Shown: positions 48,033-57,785, counted from the first letter of the stretch. The stretch is 64,000 bases of DNA from CAWKEY01 sp963696315 (GCA_963696315.1 CAVOJU010000048.1:1-64000), one strand, 5' to 3'. Program-made: numbers and translations. Notes: generated by a model from the sequence alone, not told the origin.

Positions 48033-50242
48033 ATGCCCCAGTTACAATTGCCGATGTTTCCAGTGGGTGTTACCCCTATTACCTCTTTACTCGCTTTCAT
48101 CAAAGAAGAAGGGAGCATTACCTATTTCAACGGTAGCTTACCCGTTTTTAGTCACCAGGAAGAGGATACTCAATCATTCCGAATGATCACCGCCCAATTC
48201 TGCGTCAATGGGCATACTCAACAAATGGAGATTGTCCGTGCTTTTGGGGTGACCAAGATTAGCGTTAAGCGCTCAGTCAAGCTGTATCGAAAAGAAGGTG
48301 CCAGAGGTTTTTATAAGCAAAAAAATCGGCGGGGTGCGGCGATATTAACGCCACCTGTTATCGAACAGGTTCAACAGTTATTAAGTGAGCACAAAGAGGT
48401 AGCCGATATTGCCTTAAAGCTGGATATTAAAGCAGACACCTTGTCCAAAGCGATTCGGGCAGGACGACTTCATAAGCCCGCCAAAAAAAAGCTCCTGATA
48501 ACCTCGTAACCAGTAAAAGTGAGCGCAGTAGCGCTGACCGAGTCGCGCTCATGGGCGTCGGCGCACAAGATGTGATGGGGCGGGTTGCTGCCAGCATTGG
48601 CGATTTGGAATCAGTAGCGCCGGAATTCCACCCAGTTTTAGATGTGCCCAATGGCGGCGTCCTGTTCGCACTTCCTGCCTTATTAGTCATGGGCCTGTTG
48701 AAATATACCGAGCAGTTTTTCAAGTTGCCTAAAGGTTACTATGGCTTGGACAGTCTTTTTTTACTGCTGGCTTTTATGGCCTTAACCCGACTCAAATCCA
48801 TCGAATCTTTACGCTATTGCGCCCCTGGTGAATGGGGAAAATTATTAGGTTTGGATCGTATTCCGGAAGCTCGCACGTTACGCATCAAAGTCCAGGCACT
48901 CAGCGAAGACAATCAAGCTAAAAGCTGGAGTGCTGAAATGTGCAGCTACTGGATGGAATCAGCCCCGGAGCAAGCGGGTGTTCTATACATTGATGGTCAT
49001 GTACGCGTCTATAACGGCCACCAAACCCAATTGCCCAAGCATCATGTTGCCCGGCAAAAACTCTGTCTTCGAGCGACCACCGACTATTGGGTCAATGCCA
49101 TGGATGGACAGCCTTTTATGGTCGTTAACAAGGCCGTGGATCCGGGCATGATAAAAGTCATTGAAAACGATATTTTGCCTGAGTTGGCGGCACGGGTTCC
49201 GGCGCAAGCTGAGCGGACAGCGGCGTCTACCAAACCTTTTCCCCATAAATTCACGCTGGTTTTTGATCGTGAGGGTTACAGCCCGGAGTTTATGGCTCGG
49301 ATGAGAGCCCAGCAAGTAGCGGTTCTCACCTATCACAAATACCCTGACGAAGATTGGTTGGAAACCGAGTTTTCTGAGTACACCCTGACCTTGCCCACGG
49401 GGGAAATAACGCAAGTCAAACTGGCTGAGCGGGGAGTCTGTTTAAGCAATAAGCTCTGGGTGCGTGAAATCCGCAAACTTACCGAAGGCGGCCATCAAAC
49501 AGCCATTTTAGCCACCGATTATCAAGCTGATTTAACCTTTATTGGGGCGAAGATGTTTGCCCGATGGTGTCAGGAAAACTACTTCAAGTATATGCGTTAA
49601 CACTACGGTCTTGATAAGCTTGCCGACTATAGCGTGGAAACGATAACTGAGCCCACTCAAGTGGTCAATCCCGTTTATCGCGATTTGGATGGCAAGGTCA
49701 GATCACAAGTGGGCAAGCTCAATCGTATGATGGCCAATTTTGGTGCCATGCACTTTGAAGGGACGCTGGATGATGAAAAAATCAGCCCTTTTATGCAACA
49801 GAAAGCGGAACTGAATGAAGCGATAGAACAGCAGAAAAATGCCGTTGAGATGCTCAAAAAAAAGCGCAAAGAAACGCCACACCATATTGATGTGCATGAT
49901 TTGCCGGAGGATCAGAAATTTAAACAGTTAAGCACGCAAAGCAAGCATCTAATAGACACCATCAAAATGACGGCTTATCGAGCGGAAACGGCTATGGCTA
50001 ATAGTCTGCGTAAATATAAGTCTCACCCTGATGAAGTGCGCACCCTACTTTGCGCACTCTATAAAACTGAAGCCGATTTACTGCCTGATCTGGAAACACA
50101 AACATTAACCATCCGACTCCATCATTTAGCGAATGTTATGTCTGATAACGTGATTGAAAAATTATGTACTCAACTCAATGCAACGGAGACTCGATTTCCT
50201 CGTACCAATTTGCGCATGGTATTCAAGGTAGGGTCAATTTAA
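48033..50242 (+). pseudogene. large DDE-type transposase, frameshift and nonsense
   Basis: Three blocks of one protein. 48033-48500: N-terminal helix-turn-helix (QQMEIVRAFGVTKISVKRSV, YRKEGARGFYKQKNRRG). After a shift in an A-run near 48485, a central domain follows (LYIDGHVRVYNGH, LVFDREGYSPEF as likely acidic catalytic positions). An in-frame TAA at 49598-49600 is probably CAA to TAA. Then HYGLDKLADYSVETITEPTQ and a helical tail end at 50242. The family resembles the long, unclassified transposases found in proteobacteria; I could not name it or define terminal repeats. It separates the LprI-like gene from tox3. Confidence 0.6.
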
Positions 50243-50246
50243 AATC

Positions 50247-50966
50247 CTAGAGGTCTGGGTGTCTGAGGTTATATAAATCAAGCTGCGCAGTTGAAAAACT
50301 CAGGCGTTTCTCAAAAAAAGCCTGTTCGATCTTGGGACGTTCCTCCTCCCATAAGATGTCTTTATCTTGTTGCGGGATACCTGCATCTTGCCAAGGCGCA
50401 CGCATAAATTCTTCAATTAAACCACGATTAGCTTCTGTGTTTAGTGGTATCCAGTTCGGCAAGATAATCTGTTGACGATATTCCGGGGCTATCTTGAGCC
50501 CGCAAGCCATCGGTGGCTGATCGCAAAACCGGTTCAGGTTCTTTTCCATTACCTCACAGACCGGTTCTATCGGTAGCACCTTCCCGTCATTCTTGATAGG
50601 TTGGAGGGTATAACAGCCCGGCGTTTGCACCAAGGCAGTCAGCGTTTCAAGGCGCTCTCGATAGACCTTGGCCAAACATGCCCGGTCAGCACAGGTGTTG
50701 CGGATATCTTTTAACCAACGTCTTTGTTCTTTGATCAGTTTTTGCTTGTCGCTAACCCGCATCACTGCCCATTGATAAGCAATATTCAACTCGTCATCCT
50801 GCGATTTTATAAAACCGAAAGGTCGCGACGGATCGCAAATCATGTGTTCCGTCTTGGTCTTCGCCTTCCCGCAATCAAAACTCGCAGCTTGTGCCGGTAA
50901 TATCTGCATCAGCCAGCCGGCAATAAACAAGCTCAATACTATGCTCGATTTTTTGTGTTGTTTCAT
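50247..50966 (-). CDS. LprI/DUF1311 lysozyme-inhibitor-like exported protein
   Basis: A 239-residue protein from ATG 50966 (GGAG upstream). Signal peptide MKQHKKSSIVLSLFIAGWLM, with cleavage likely after AQA. Then the LprI pattern: SFDCGKAKTKTEHMICD, DDELNIAYQW, KEQRRWLKDIRNTC, CLAKVYRERLETL, with paired cysteines. LprI proteins inhibit lysozyme in the mycobacterial case. An extra C-terminal domain of about 120 residues has two more Cys pairs (VCEVMEKNLNRFCDQPPMAC). The bases before the start (ATGGAGATTAGCAGC) resemble the imm1/imm2 leader (ATGGAGGTTAGCGTT), and it points at tox3. It is a candidate immunity gene for the array. Confidence 0.7.
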   Translation of the reverse strand: MKQHKKSSIVLSLFIAGWLMQILPAQAASFDCGKAKTKTEHMICDPSRPFGFIKSQDDELNIAYQWAVMRVSDKQKLIKEQRRWLKDIRNTCADRACLAKVYRERLETLTALVQTPGCYTLQPIKNDGKVLPIEPVCEVMEKNLNRFCDQPPMACGLKIAPEYRQQIILPNWIPLNTEANRGLIEEFMRAPWQDAGIPQQDKDILWEEERPKIEQAFFEKRLSFSTAQLDLYNLRHPDL

Positions 50967-51082
50967 GCTGCTAATCTCCATTTGCTTAGATATGGGGCTC
51001 GGGGAATGAAAAGTCAGAGATCGTTGTATTAGATGGATTGGATCGGAGGTATTGGTTAGGTGGAATTGGGAAAGAGGGAATG

Positions 51083-51756
51083 TTACCTTTTTTCATTCTT
51101 AGGGCGGCTCGGACGGTAATGTAACGGTCTGCCTGCAAATTTTCCCAATCCTCGAATAAATTTATCCGCGCCATAAGGCAAACCTTTTTCAACGCATTGT
51201 CGTATCATCTCAAGTTTCTGAGGATCATCTGCTTCAGCTAGCCACGCAAACCAATCCGAAATTTGCTCACATTGCTTCTTCCAATCAGGCTTTTGGCACA
51301 AGATCGCATCATCCCTCAACCTGTAATGCGCCGCAGTGATCGACCAGGGATATTCTTCCGCTTTGGCGACTATTTTTGCCCTCACCGGGTTCCGTTCAAC
51401 ATAACGAATGGCGGTCCATCTATACGTATCCCCCAAAGGGGACGAGAAAATCGCCCCTGCCACAAGTGGCCTTTTCAGCCTCGATCCAGGTTGATCTTCT
51501 GCGCATAGCTCATGTGCAACGGCTTTAAAACTCGCTGCAATCCTTCTTCCGTCTCCGGGATTACAAGTAGGTGTATTTGGTTTGTCATCGGACAGTAAGT
51601 AAAATATCAACGCCGTTTTTACCGCAAAGTTGTTTTAAGCAACCAAGATAAATGTTTCGATCATCATCGGTGAAAAAGACATTCTCTCGCCGGTTTCCAC
51701 GCTGGGTGATGCGATGCGCTATTCCGGCAAATACTGTTCTGCTTAATTTGGGGCAT
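51083..51756 (-). pseudogene. REP-associated tyrosine transposase (RAYT), frameshifted
   Basis: Reconstructed from several frames. A start near 51756 (extra C in ATGCCCC) gives KLSRTVFAGIAHRITQRGNR and ENVFFTDDDRNIYLGCLKQL. After a shift near 51590: CPMTNQIHLLVIPETEEGLQ (the HxH-like H-L-L position of Y1 transposases). Then KGHLWQGRFS, WTAIRYVERNPVRAKIV and AEEYPWSITAAHYRLRDD to the end at 51083. At least three shifts. RAYTs mobilise REP palindromes, and several REP-like palindromes occur in this window. Confidence 0.75.
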
Positions 51757-51780
51757 GCCCTGACTTTAGTTGAATAAAAC

Positions 51781-51804
51781 AAAAAGGGAAGGGTCCCTTT
51801 TTTT
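51781..51804 (+). terminator. hairpin with T-tract
   Basis: AAAAAGGGA/TCCCTTTTT around an AGGG loop, followed by further T residues on the plus strand. It has the form of a rho-independent terminator, but no plus-strand gene ends here now. It could also act for the RAYT region in reverse (A-rich side). Confidence 0.45.
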
Positions 51805-51809
51805 GTTGA

Positions 51810-52241
51810 CTATGCCCGCTGCCACAGGCAAATCAACGCCGGCATTTTGCGTTTTGGCTCTTCGGTAAACGATCGCAAGTTATTATTTGCCGCGGAATGT
51901 AGTCTCTTTGCAGACCCTCTATCCCGGTGTTCAGGTGTTTATGAAATCCTGGGACACCAAGGGGATTATTGTTAATCTGCATGATCTTGATCTGGGCTTT
52001 ATTGAAGGCCCGGTGAATTCGGTTGGTTTGCAGGCGTTTTAGGCATTAAAGAGGCTGTCAGGGCGGGGTTGGGTATTGGTTTTGCTTCCTCGTAAGCATT
52101 GCGTCATGAGAGCAAAGGACTGGCGACCCGGCTTATCAATCCGCCGGTCGGCTTGCTCTGGCAGTTGAATATCATCGTTCCCGGGCCAATCCTTCAATCG
52201 CCAGTTACCAAGGTGTTTTTGGAATTATGCGTTAAATGAAA
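51810..52241 (+). pseudogene. LysR-type regulator remnant B (C-terminal half)
   Basis: Reads YARCHRQINAGILRFGSS, shifts frame to SLQTLYPGVQVFMKSWDT, GIIVNLHDLDLGFIEGP and a stop. It resumes GIKEAVRAGLGIGFASS, a stop, then INPPVGLLWQLNIIVPGP and a final FLELCVK with TGA at 52239-52241. This is the effector-binding half of a LysR regulator. It overlaps remnant A by about 40 codons with clear but imperfect identity, so the two come from related genes rather than being one gene cut in two. At least three lesions. Confidence 0.7.
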
Positions 52242-52369
52242 GTTTCCTGATGGTTTAGGAAACGCTATCACGCAGACTATTCCAGCATGAGAGGCACCCA
52301 ACACAACAGGTTTCAGGATTTCTGCTGAGTGCCCTCGGCACACCGCCAGTTAGGGCAGGGCACCTTGCT

Positions 52370-52747
52370 TTATTTCACGAAACAGGATTTCTCTGCATAG
52401 GCTTCGGCTTCTTCAAGCCGTTTACGCAAATCCTTGGCCCGGGCAGGATCACGGAAAACACCACCGCCTTCGCCAGGTAGCCGACGCAAGTAAGTAATGG
52501 TCTGGGCTGCTTCGTATTCTTCAAAAGTGAGTTTTTCAGCAATTTTGTCGACTTTACAGCCGCAGGCATATTGATTGATATAGTTGAGTCCGCCATGCTT
52601 GGCCACGCAATTCAACACATATTCAACGCGGTCCCGGGTGGGAAAGTCACTGACAAAAGTCTGTTCCTCAACCGGTTTTTCCGGGGTCGAGGTGCAGCCG
52701 GTGAGTGCGGCAAGCAAGGCAAAGCTGAGTAGATATTTATTGTTCAT
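52370..52747 (-). CDS. hypothetical lipoprotein
   Basis: A 125-residue protein with a lipoprotein signal (MNNKYLLSFALLAALTGC; lipobox LTGC). The mature part is charged with four cysteines (LNCVAKHGGLNYINQYACGC near residues 48-68 and a final SCFVK) and a helical KDLRKRLEEAEAYAEK tail. I do not recognise the family. It lies between LysR remnant B and mobA, on the opposite strand. The paired cysteines suggest a disulfide-stabilised periplasmic protein. Confidence 0.6.
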   Translation of the reverse strand: MNNKYLLSFALLAALTGCTSTPEKPVEEQTFVSDFPTRDRVEYVLNCVAKHGGLNYINQYACGCKVDKIAEKLTFEEYEAAQTITYLRRLPGEGGGVFRDPARAKDLRKRLEEAEAYAEKSCFVK

Positions 52748-53091
52748 GGATGATTCTCTTATTGTTCCAGATTAGAAAGTGAAAAGCGGGTTCGGGATAG
52801 CAATCCTCTTGTGTTGACCCGCTTGGTTTTGACATGGCCTAAGCGCTTATGCACTAACTGCAAAAACGGCGATGCGCTATAAAACTTCGTTCATTTTAAC
52901 TGAAAACCGGTTCAGAATAGCCATGCCGCCAGGCAATTAAAGCTCCTTGTACAACCTCGTTCATTACCAATAAAAACCAAAAATTGAACTGGAACAAGTA
53001 TATAGCTTGCAATACACAGCATGCTTGCGAGAATAATAAAACCTTTTGAGTATTTTTTGATCTCCAATGAAGGACGGCAAAGCTTAGCATT
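52748..53091. other. intergenic region upstream of mobA
   Basis: About 340 bases. A 67-codon hydrophobic minus-strand frame (52896-53099) overlaps the mobA start and has no ribosome binding site, so I do not call it. The mobA-fdhD promoter is expected here. Confidence 0.35.
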
Positions 53092-53688
53092 ATGAACAAT
53101 CAAACAAAAGTAGCCGGAGTGATTCTGGCCGGCGGACTCGCCAGACGCATGAATAATCAGGATAAAGGTCTGATTTATTATAAAGGCCAGGCCATGATCA
53201 GTTATGCCATCGCGGCCATGTCGCCGGTAGTTGATCAATTGATCATCAATGCCAATCGTAATAGTGAACGCTACCAGCAATTTGGCTGGCCCGTTGTCGC
53301 CGATCAAACCGACAGTTTCGATGGGCCTTTGGCCGGTGTATTAACGGCGATGCTGCAGGTGGATGCCGATGTGCTGCTGGTGATGCCTTGCGACTCGCCA
53401 TTGGTCAGTGCCGAACATTTGCAGAAATTGCTGGAGACGCGTGCAGCGCAGGATGCCGATGTCGCCGTCGCTTTTGACGGCGAGCGCCTGCATCCGGTTT
53501 TCCTGGCGATAAAAACTGCCTTGCAAGACAGTCTGCAAGCCTATCTGTCCAGTGGCGAGCGCAAAATTGACCGCTGGCTGGAACAGCAGAACATGGTGAC
53601 AGCCGATTTCAGCAATACACCGGAAATATTCATCAACATCAACACGATGACTGAGCTATCTGCCCTGGAGGCCGAAGCGGATGAATAG
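53092..53688 (+). CDS. mobA: molybdenum cofactor guanylyltransferase
   Basis: A 198-residue nucleotidyltransferase: GVILAGGLARRMNNQDKGLI (GTP-binding LAGGxSxRM motif), DSFDGPLAGVLTAM and VMPCDSPLV. It couples GMP to Mo-molybdopterin to make the MGD cofactor that FdhA needs. The stop overlaps the start of fdhD by 8 bases (GATGAATAG). Together they form a formate dehydrogenase maturation unit, now 20 kb away from fdhBA. Confidence 0.93.
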   Translation: MNNQTKVAGVILAGGLARRMNNQDKGLIYYKGQAMISYAIAAMSPVVDQLIINANRNSERYQQFGWPVVADQTDSFDGPLAGVLTAMLQVDADVLLVMPCDSPLVSAEHLQKLLETRAAQDADVAVAFDGERLHPVFLAIKTALQDSLQAYLSSGERKIDRWLEQQNMVTADFSNTPEIFININTMTELSALEAEADE

Positions 53689-54520
53689 CGCGTATCAACC
53701 AGAAATGAGCAATGCGGGCCTCGGTTTTTCCAAACCGGCTGTTGCCATCGATGAGTATGGCGAGGCGCGCGCTATTGAGCTGGTCGGCGAGCGCGCCTTA
53801 ACGATTTATGTTGATAAACAGGAAATCGTCACCTTGATGACCATGGGTACGCATCCCGAACTATTGACGCTGGGTTATCTGAAAAATCAGGGCTTTTTTG
53901 AGGACATAGCCGAAATCAAGGTAGTGCAGGTGGACTGGGAAACCGAAGCGGTGGCGGTAGTCACCAACGCTCAAAACAGTGATTTCTCGCTGCAAATGGC
54001 GCAGCGCACCGTGACCACTGGCTGCGGGCAGGGCACCGTGTTCGGCCGCCTGATGGATAAATTGAAAAACATCCGGCTGCCAATAAGCGCCATTAAACAA
54101 TCCACGCTTTACGGCATGCTCAATGCCCTCAGAGAGCATAACGAAGTCTATAAAAAAGCCGGCGCCGTGCACGGCTGCGCCTTATGCAGCGGCAGCAGCA
54201 TCGATTTTTTTGTGGAAGATGTCGGCCGCCATAATGCCGTCGACGCCATAGCCGGCTATATGTGGCTCAATGATATTTCCGGGGCAGACAAGATTTTTTA
54301 CACCACGGGACGCCTGACTTCGGAAATGGTGATCAAAGTCGCGCAAATGGGCATACCGGTATTATTATCGCGCTCCGGCGCCACGCAAATGGGTCTGGAA
54401 ATGGCCAAACAATCCGGCGTTACGCTGATATCCAGAGCCAAAGGCAGGCATTTTCTGGTGTTAAACGGCGCCGAGCATGTTGAGTTTGATGCGAAGGAGC
54501 CGGGTTTAAAAGTCTCTTAA
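53681..54520 (+). CDS. fdhD: formate dehydrogenase accessory sulfurtransferase
   Basis: A 279-residue FdhD. The conserved cysteines that carry sulfur to the molybdenum cofactor are in GAVHGCALCSGSSIDFF. Other marks: TTGCGQGTVFG, VEDVGRHNAVDAIAG, FYTTGRLTSEMVIKVAQMGI and LLSRSGAT. FdhD transfers sulfur from a cysteine desulfurase to the MGD cofactor before insertion into FdhA. Translation is coupled to mobA. Confidence 0.95.
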   Translation: MNSAYQPEMSNAGLGFSKPAVAIDEYGEARAIELVGERALTIYVDKQEIVTLMTMGTHPELLTLGYLKNQGFFEDIAEIKVVQVDWETEAVAVVTNAQNSDFSLQMAQRTVTTGCGQGTVFGRLMDKLKNIRLPISAIKQSTLYGMLNALREHNEVYKKAGAVHGCALCSGSSIDFFVEDVGRHNAVDAIAGYMWLNDISGADKIFYTTGRLTSEMVIKVAQMGIPVLLSRSGATQMGLEMAKQSGVTLISRAKGRHFLVLNGAEHVEFDAKEPGLKVS

Positions 54521-54525
54521 AGCCA

Positions 54526-54605
54526 GTAGCCCGTATGAAGGAACGCGGAATGCGGTAGAGCGATGACACGGTTACCCGTATTTCGTTACACTCCATACGG
54601 GCTAC
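54526..54605. repeat. 80-bp dispersed repeat with inverted ends
   Basis: Starts GTAGCCCGTATG (54526-54537) and ends CATACGGGCTAC (54594-54605), exact inverse copies. The interior is CG-rich. GTAGCCCGTATG...-type elements are common non-coding dispersed repeats in gammaproteobacteria. It follows fdhD by 5 bases and may also act in transcription termination. Confidence 0.65.
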
Positions 54606-54638
54606 TTGCTGCTTGATGCATAGGGGCATGGGGATGAA

Positions 54639-54785
54639 TGGGAATCGTGAAGAAATCAAAAAACAGCCAGAATATGAGCGAAGAAACCAGCAAGGTTAAA
54701 TCATCCGAGCCTATCATCAGGTTCGGAGGGTCGCCTACCAGCGTGGCAACACCGCCGGTATCGGAAAGCAAGATAGTAGTAGTGC
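54639..54785 (-). pseudogene. NhaD/ArsB-type antiporter fragment
   Basis: About 49 codons reading TTILLSDTGGVATLVGDPPN and LMIGSDDLTLLVSSLIFWLF. TGGxATLxGDPPNxMIGS is the signature loop of the NhaD/ArsB ion-transporter superfamily. Both ends are missing (repeat DNA on one side, sorB on the other), so it is a relic. Confidence 0.6.
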
Positions 54786-54816
54786 CGCCACAAGTTGGCT
54801 GCTGGAAAGGCGCCCA

Positions 54817-55092
54817 TTATTGACTGTAGTTTTGCGCCAGATAATCGATGATGATCTGTTTGTCGGCATCATTGATGGGTGCGCCCATCACCGCGATCAT
54901 TTTGCCGACGGTTTTTTCCCAGCCGGCCCGATCCAGAATCGTGGCATGCTGGGTGATATAGTCCAGGCTGTGGCACATGGCGCACTGCGCAACGACCTGA
55001 TCTTTGCCTGGCCGGTTTTTCAAGACTATCTGGCTTTCCCCGGCTGTTGCCGTGGCGGCGAAAAACGATAACAACAAAAGCAGCGTTCGCAT
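54817..55092 (-). CDS. sorB: small c-type cytochrome, probable SorB
   Basis: A 91-residue exported protein: signal peptide MRTLLLLLSFFAATATAG, one haem-binding CAMCH, then GWEKTVGKMIAVMGAPI with a likely Met axial ligand. It begins 10 bases after the sulfite oxidase gene. In SorAB enzymes the small cytochrome accepts electrons from the molybdenum subunit in the periplasm; size and position fit that role. Confidence 0.8.
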   Translation of the reverse strand: MRTLLLLLSFFAATATAGESQIVLKNRPGKDQVVAQCAMCHSLDYITQHATILDRAGWEKTVGKMIAVMGAPINDADKQIIIDYLAQNYSQ

Positions 55093-55102
55093 CCTATTCT
55101 CC

Positions 55103-56308
55103 TCAAGCCAGCTGTATGGTTATCTTCTGCACGGCGTTGTGGTGGTAACCCGAAGGATTCGGGATCGGCTCCAGCGGCTGGCTGGCACCGGAACGGCTGG
55201 TCGCTCGCGCCATGATTTGGGATTTCCCAGGACGATTGGGTTCAAAGACACACTGCCATTGGCGCCAGGAAAAGCGTCCGTAATCCTGCTTCAGTGCGGC
55301 CGGCTGCCAACTGGCGCCGCCATCCGTGGAAACTTCCACTTGCGCGATGCCATGGCCGCCATCCCAGGCGACGCCCTTGATCTCCATGGGCTTGTTTGCA
55401 GGCAGAGTCTGTCCATCAAGCAGGTTGGTGATCAATGAATTGACCAGCATCTCCGTGATCGGCATAGTCGTTCCGGTTTCCTGTGAGCTGAATGGTTCGC
55501 CTGGAAAACGATCCTTGGGTATGCGGTAAGCCGTTTTCATCCAGAAGCCGTCGAAAGGCTTGGAGATAACATTGACCGCGGTCAGATGCTTCATCCAGTA
55601 AGTGGCGGTCCAGCCCGGAATGATCAGACGCGCGGGAAAGCCGTTCCAGTGCGGCAAGGGTTCGCCGTTCATTTCGAAGGCGATGAGGGTGTTTTCATCC
55701 AGCGCTTTCGCCAGCGGCAGGCTTTTGACAAAGTCCGGGGTTGTTTTCAATACACCGGAATCGGCTCCGTCCAGACTCACTTCCAGGGCAGACTTGCCGA
55801 TGCCGGCCCCTGCAAGCACATCTTTCAGGCGAACGCCGCGCCAGCGCGCATTGCCCATGGCGCCGGAACCCCACTGTATGCCGGGTACATTCGGTTCAAA
55901 CAAGCCCCGCCGATTGCCGGAGCACAGACACAATGCGGCGATTTCGACGGCTTTGAAATCCCTGCGCAAGTGTTCGAGGCTGAGTTCCAATGGCGTGCGA
56001 ACGGCATCGCCGCCGACGCGCAGCCGCCAGTCCTCGGCTTTCACTTCGGGAATCACGGCGTGATGGTAGCGGACAAAGAAGCGATTATTGGGGGTAAACG
56101 GATCATCAAAATAATCGACCGGGGTTTCGTAATTGGGCGGCCGGTAGGTTTTTTTAATCAGCGCCTCTTTGCCAGGGAGGGCATCCAGGATGTTAGATTT
56201 CTCCGTATCCGCAGCAGCTGCAAGGCCCGGTCGCTGCAGCAGGGATAGTCCGCCGAGTGCTGCCAGGCTGCCTGCGGCCTTCTTGATAAAGTGTCTTCTG
56301 TCGACCAT
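55103..56308 (-). CDS. sorA: periplasmic sulfite dehydrogenase molybdenum subunit
   Basis: A 401-residue sulfite oxidase-family protein. It starts with a Tat signal (DRRHFIKKAAGSLAALGG). The molybdopterin domain contains the metal-ligating cysteine in ALCLCSGNRRGLFEP, then GSGAMGNARWRGVRLKDVL and PHWNGFPARLIIPGWTATY. The C-terminal dimerisation domain has GVAWDGGHGIAQVEVSTDGG. It oxidises sulfite to sulfate and passes electrons to the neighbouring cytochrome. It uses Moco without the nucleotide, so mobA is not required for it. Confidence 0.9.
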   Translation of the reverse strand: MVDRRHFIKKAAGSLAALGGLSLLQRPGLAAAADTEKSNILDALPGKEALIKKTYRPPNYETPVDYFDDPFTPNNRFFVRYHHAVIPEVKAEDWRLRVGGDAVRTPLELSLEHLRRDFKAVEIAALCLCSGNRRGLFEPNVPGIQWGSGAMGNARWRGVRLKDVLAGAGIGKSALEVSLDGADSGVLKTTPDFVKSLPLAKALDENTLIAFEMNGEPLPHWNGFPARLIIPGWTATYWMKHLTAVNVISKPFDGFWMKTAYRIPKDRFPGEPFSSQETGTTMPITEMLVNSLITNLLDGQTLPANKPMEIKGVAWDGGHGIAQVEVSTDGGASWQPAALKQDYGRFSWRQWQCVFEPNRPGKSQIMARATSRSGASQPLEPIPNPSGYHHNAVQKITIQLA

Positions 56309-56340
56309 AAAATACCTACTCGGTTGGAATTGGGGCGTTG

Positions 56341-57773
56341 TTAACCTTTAATACAAATGACCGGCTCCAGGCGGGCGACTTTTTTGGCCAGGCCGGCCTG
56401 GTCGAGCGACATCCACCACGGCACTGACATCTTTATAGGCTGAAGGCGCTTCTTCGGCGACGCCGCGCAGGGAAGGGCTGCGAATAATAATGCCTTGCGC
56501 CGCCAGTTCAGCCACCACGGTTTTGCCTTGCCATTGTTTGATCGCCTGGTGCCGGCTTAATGCCCGGCCTGCGCCATGACAGGCGGAACTGAATGAACGT
56601 TGTTCGGCGGCTTGGGTGCCGCAAAGCACATAAGAGCTGGTGCCCATCGAGCCGCCAATCAGCACCGGCTGGCCGGTTTCGCGGTAGATGAGCGGCAACT
56701 CGGGATGCCCTGGCCCGAAAGCGCGCGTGGCGCCTTTGCGATGAATAAACACGTCTTTTTTCTGGCCGTTAATCGTATGCCGCTCCAGTTTGCAGGTGTT
56801 ATGCGAGACATCGTATAACAGATCAAGCCGGGCGCCGGGAAAAACCGCCGCGACCGCTTGCCGTGTTAAATGGGTGATAATCTGACGATTGGCCAAAGCG
56901 CAGTTGATACCGGCGCGCATGGCGCCGAGATATTGTTTTCCTAAAGGCGAATCCAGCGGCGCGCAGGCCAGTTCCCGGTCCGGCAGTGCTATATGATATT
57001 GAGCGGCTGACATGGCCATGTCTTTTAAGAATTCGGTGCCGATCTGATGACCCAGCCCCCTGGAACCGCAATGAATGCTGATCACAATCGCGTCGATTTT
57101 TAAACCGAAGGTTTCAGCGACAACGGGATCAAAAATTTCAGCGACCCGTTGCACTTCCAGATAATGATTGCCCGATCCCAGCGTGCCCATTTCATCTTTT
57201 TGCCGCTCCCGGGCTTTGGCGGAAACGTATTGCGGTTCAGCACCCGCCATGCAGCCGTGCTCTTCAGTACGTTCCAGATCCTGATGTTTCACCATAGCCC
57301 TGCTCAAGCGCCCATTTTGCACCGCCGCGTAACATACCCAGCATGGCATCATGATTCAAATGCAGTTTCCCTTTACTGCCGACGCCGGCAGGAACGCTGC
57401 GAAACAATTCGTCCGCCAGAGCTTGTTTATGGCTTTGCAGGTCAGCCAGGGTCAGGCCGGTATGCAGCGTGCGCACGCCACAGGAAATGTCAAAGCCAAC
57501 ACCGCCGGCTGAGACGACGCCGCCTTGTTCAGGGTCAAAGGCCGCAACGCCCCCGATAGGAAAACCATAGCCCCAATGGGCGTCAGGCATGGCGTAAGCG
57601 GCTTCAACGATGCCGGGCAGGGCGGCCACATTGGTAATCTGCTGATACACTTTTTCATCCATCGCCTGCAACAATTGCGCATCGGCATAGATAATGGCCG
57701 GTACGCGCATGGCGCCTTGGGCGGGAATCTCCCAGCAGGTTTCATCACGCTGAATAAATTGCTTGATATCCAT
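56341..57773 (-). CDS. rtcB: RNA-splicing ligase RtcB, two frameshifts
   Basis: Starts at ATG 57773 (MDIKQFIQRDETCWEIPAQG). Marks: MPDAHWGYGFPIGGVAAFD, GGVGFDISCGVRTLH (metal-binding Cys), then after a shift near 57295 KHQDLERTEEHGC, GSGNHYLEVQRV, IHCGSRGLGHQIG and LYDVSHNTCK (His ligands). A second shift near 56398 restores the family end (GLAKKVARLEPVICIKG, stop 56341). About 475 residues when joined. RtcB joins 2',3'-cyclic phosphate and 5'-OH RNA ends. Archease follows immediately upstream in the same direction. The shifts may be sequence errors. Confidence 0.88.
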
Positions 57774-57785
57774 GGTGCTTATCCT

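Noticed and set aside
48033..50242. Programmed recoding (frameshift at A8 and TAA readthrough) in the large transposase
   Set aside because: The TAA differs from CAA by one base and no recoding signal is seen; decay is the simpler reading.
52896..53099. 67-codon hydrophobic minus-strand frame overlapping the mobA start
   Set aside because: Could encode a membrane helix, but it overlaps mobA head to head and has no ribosome binding site.
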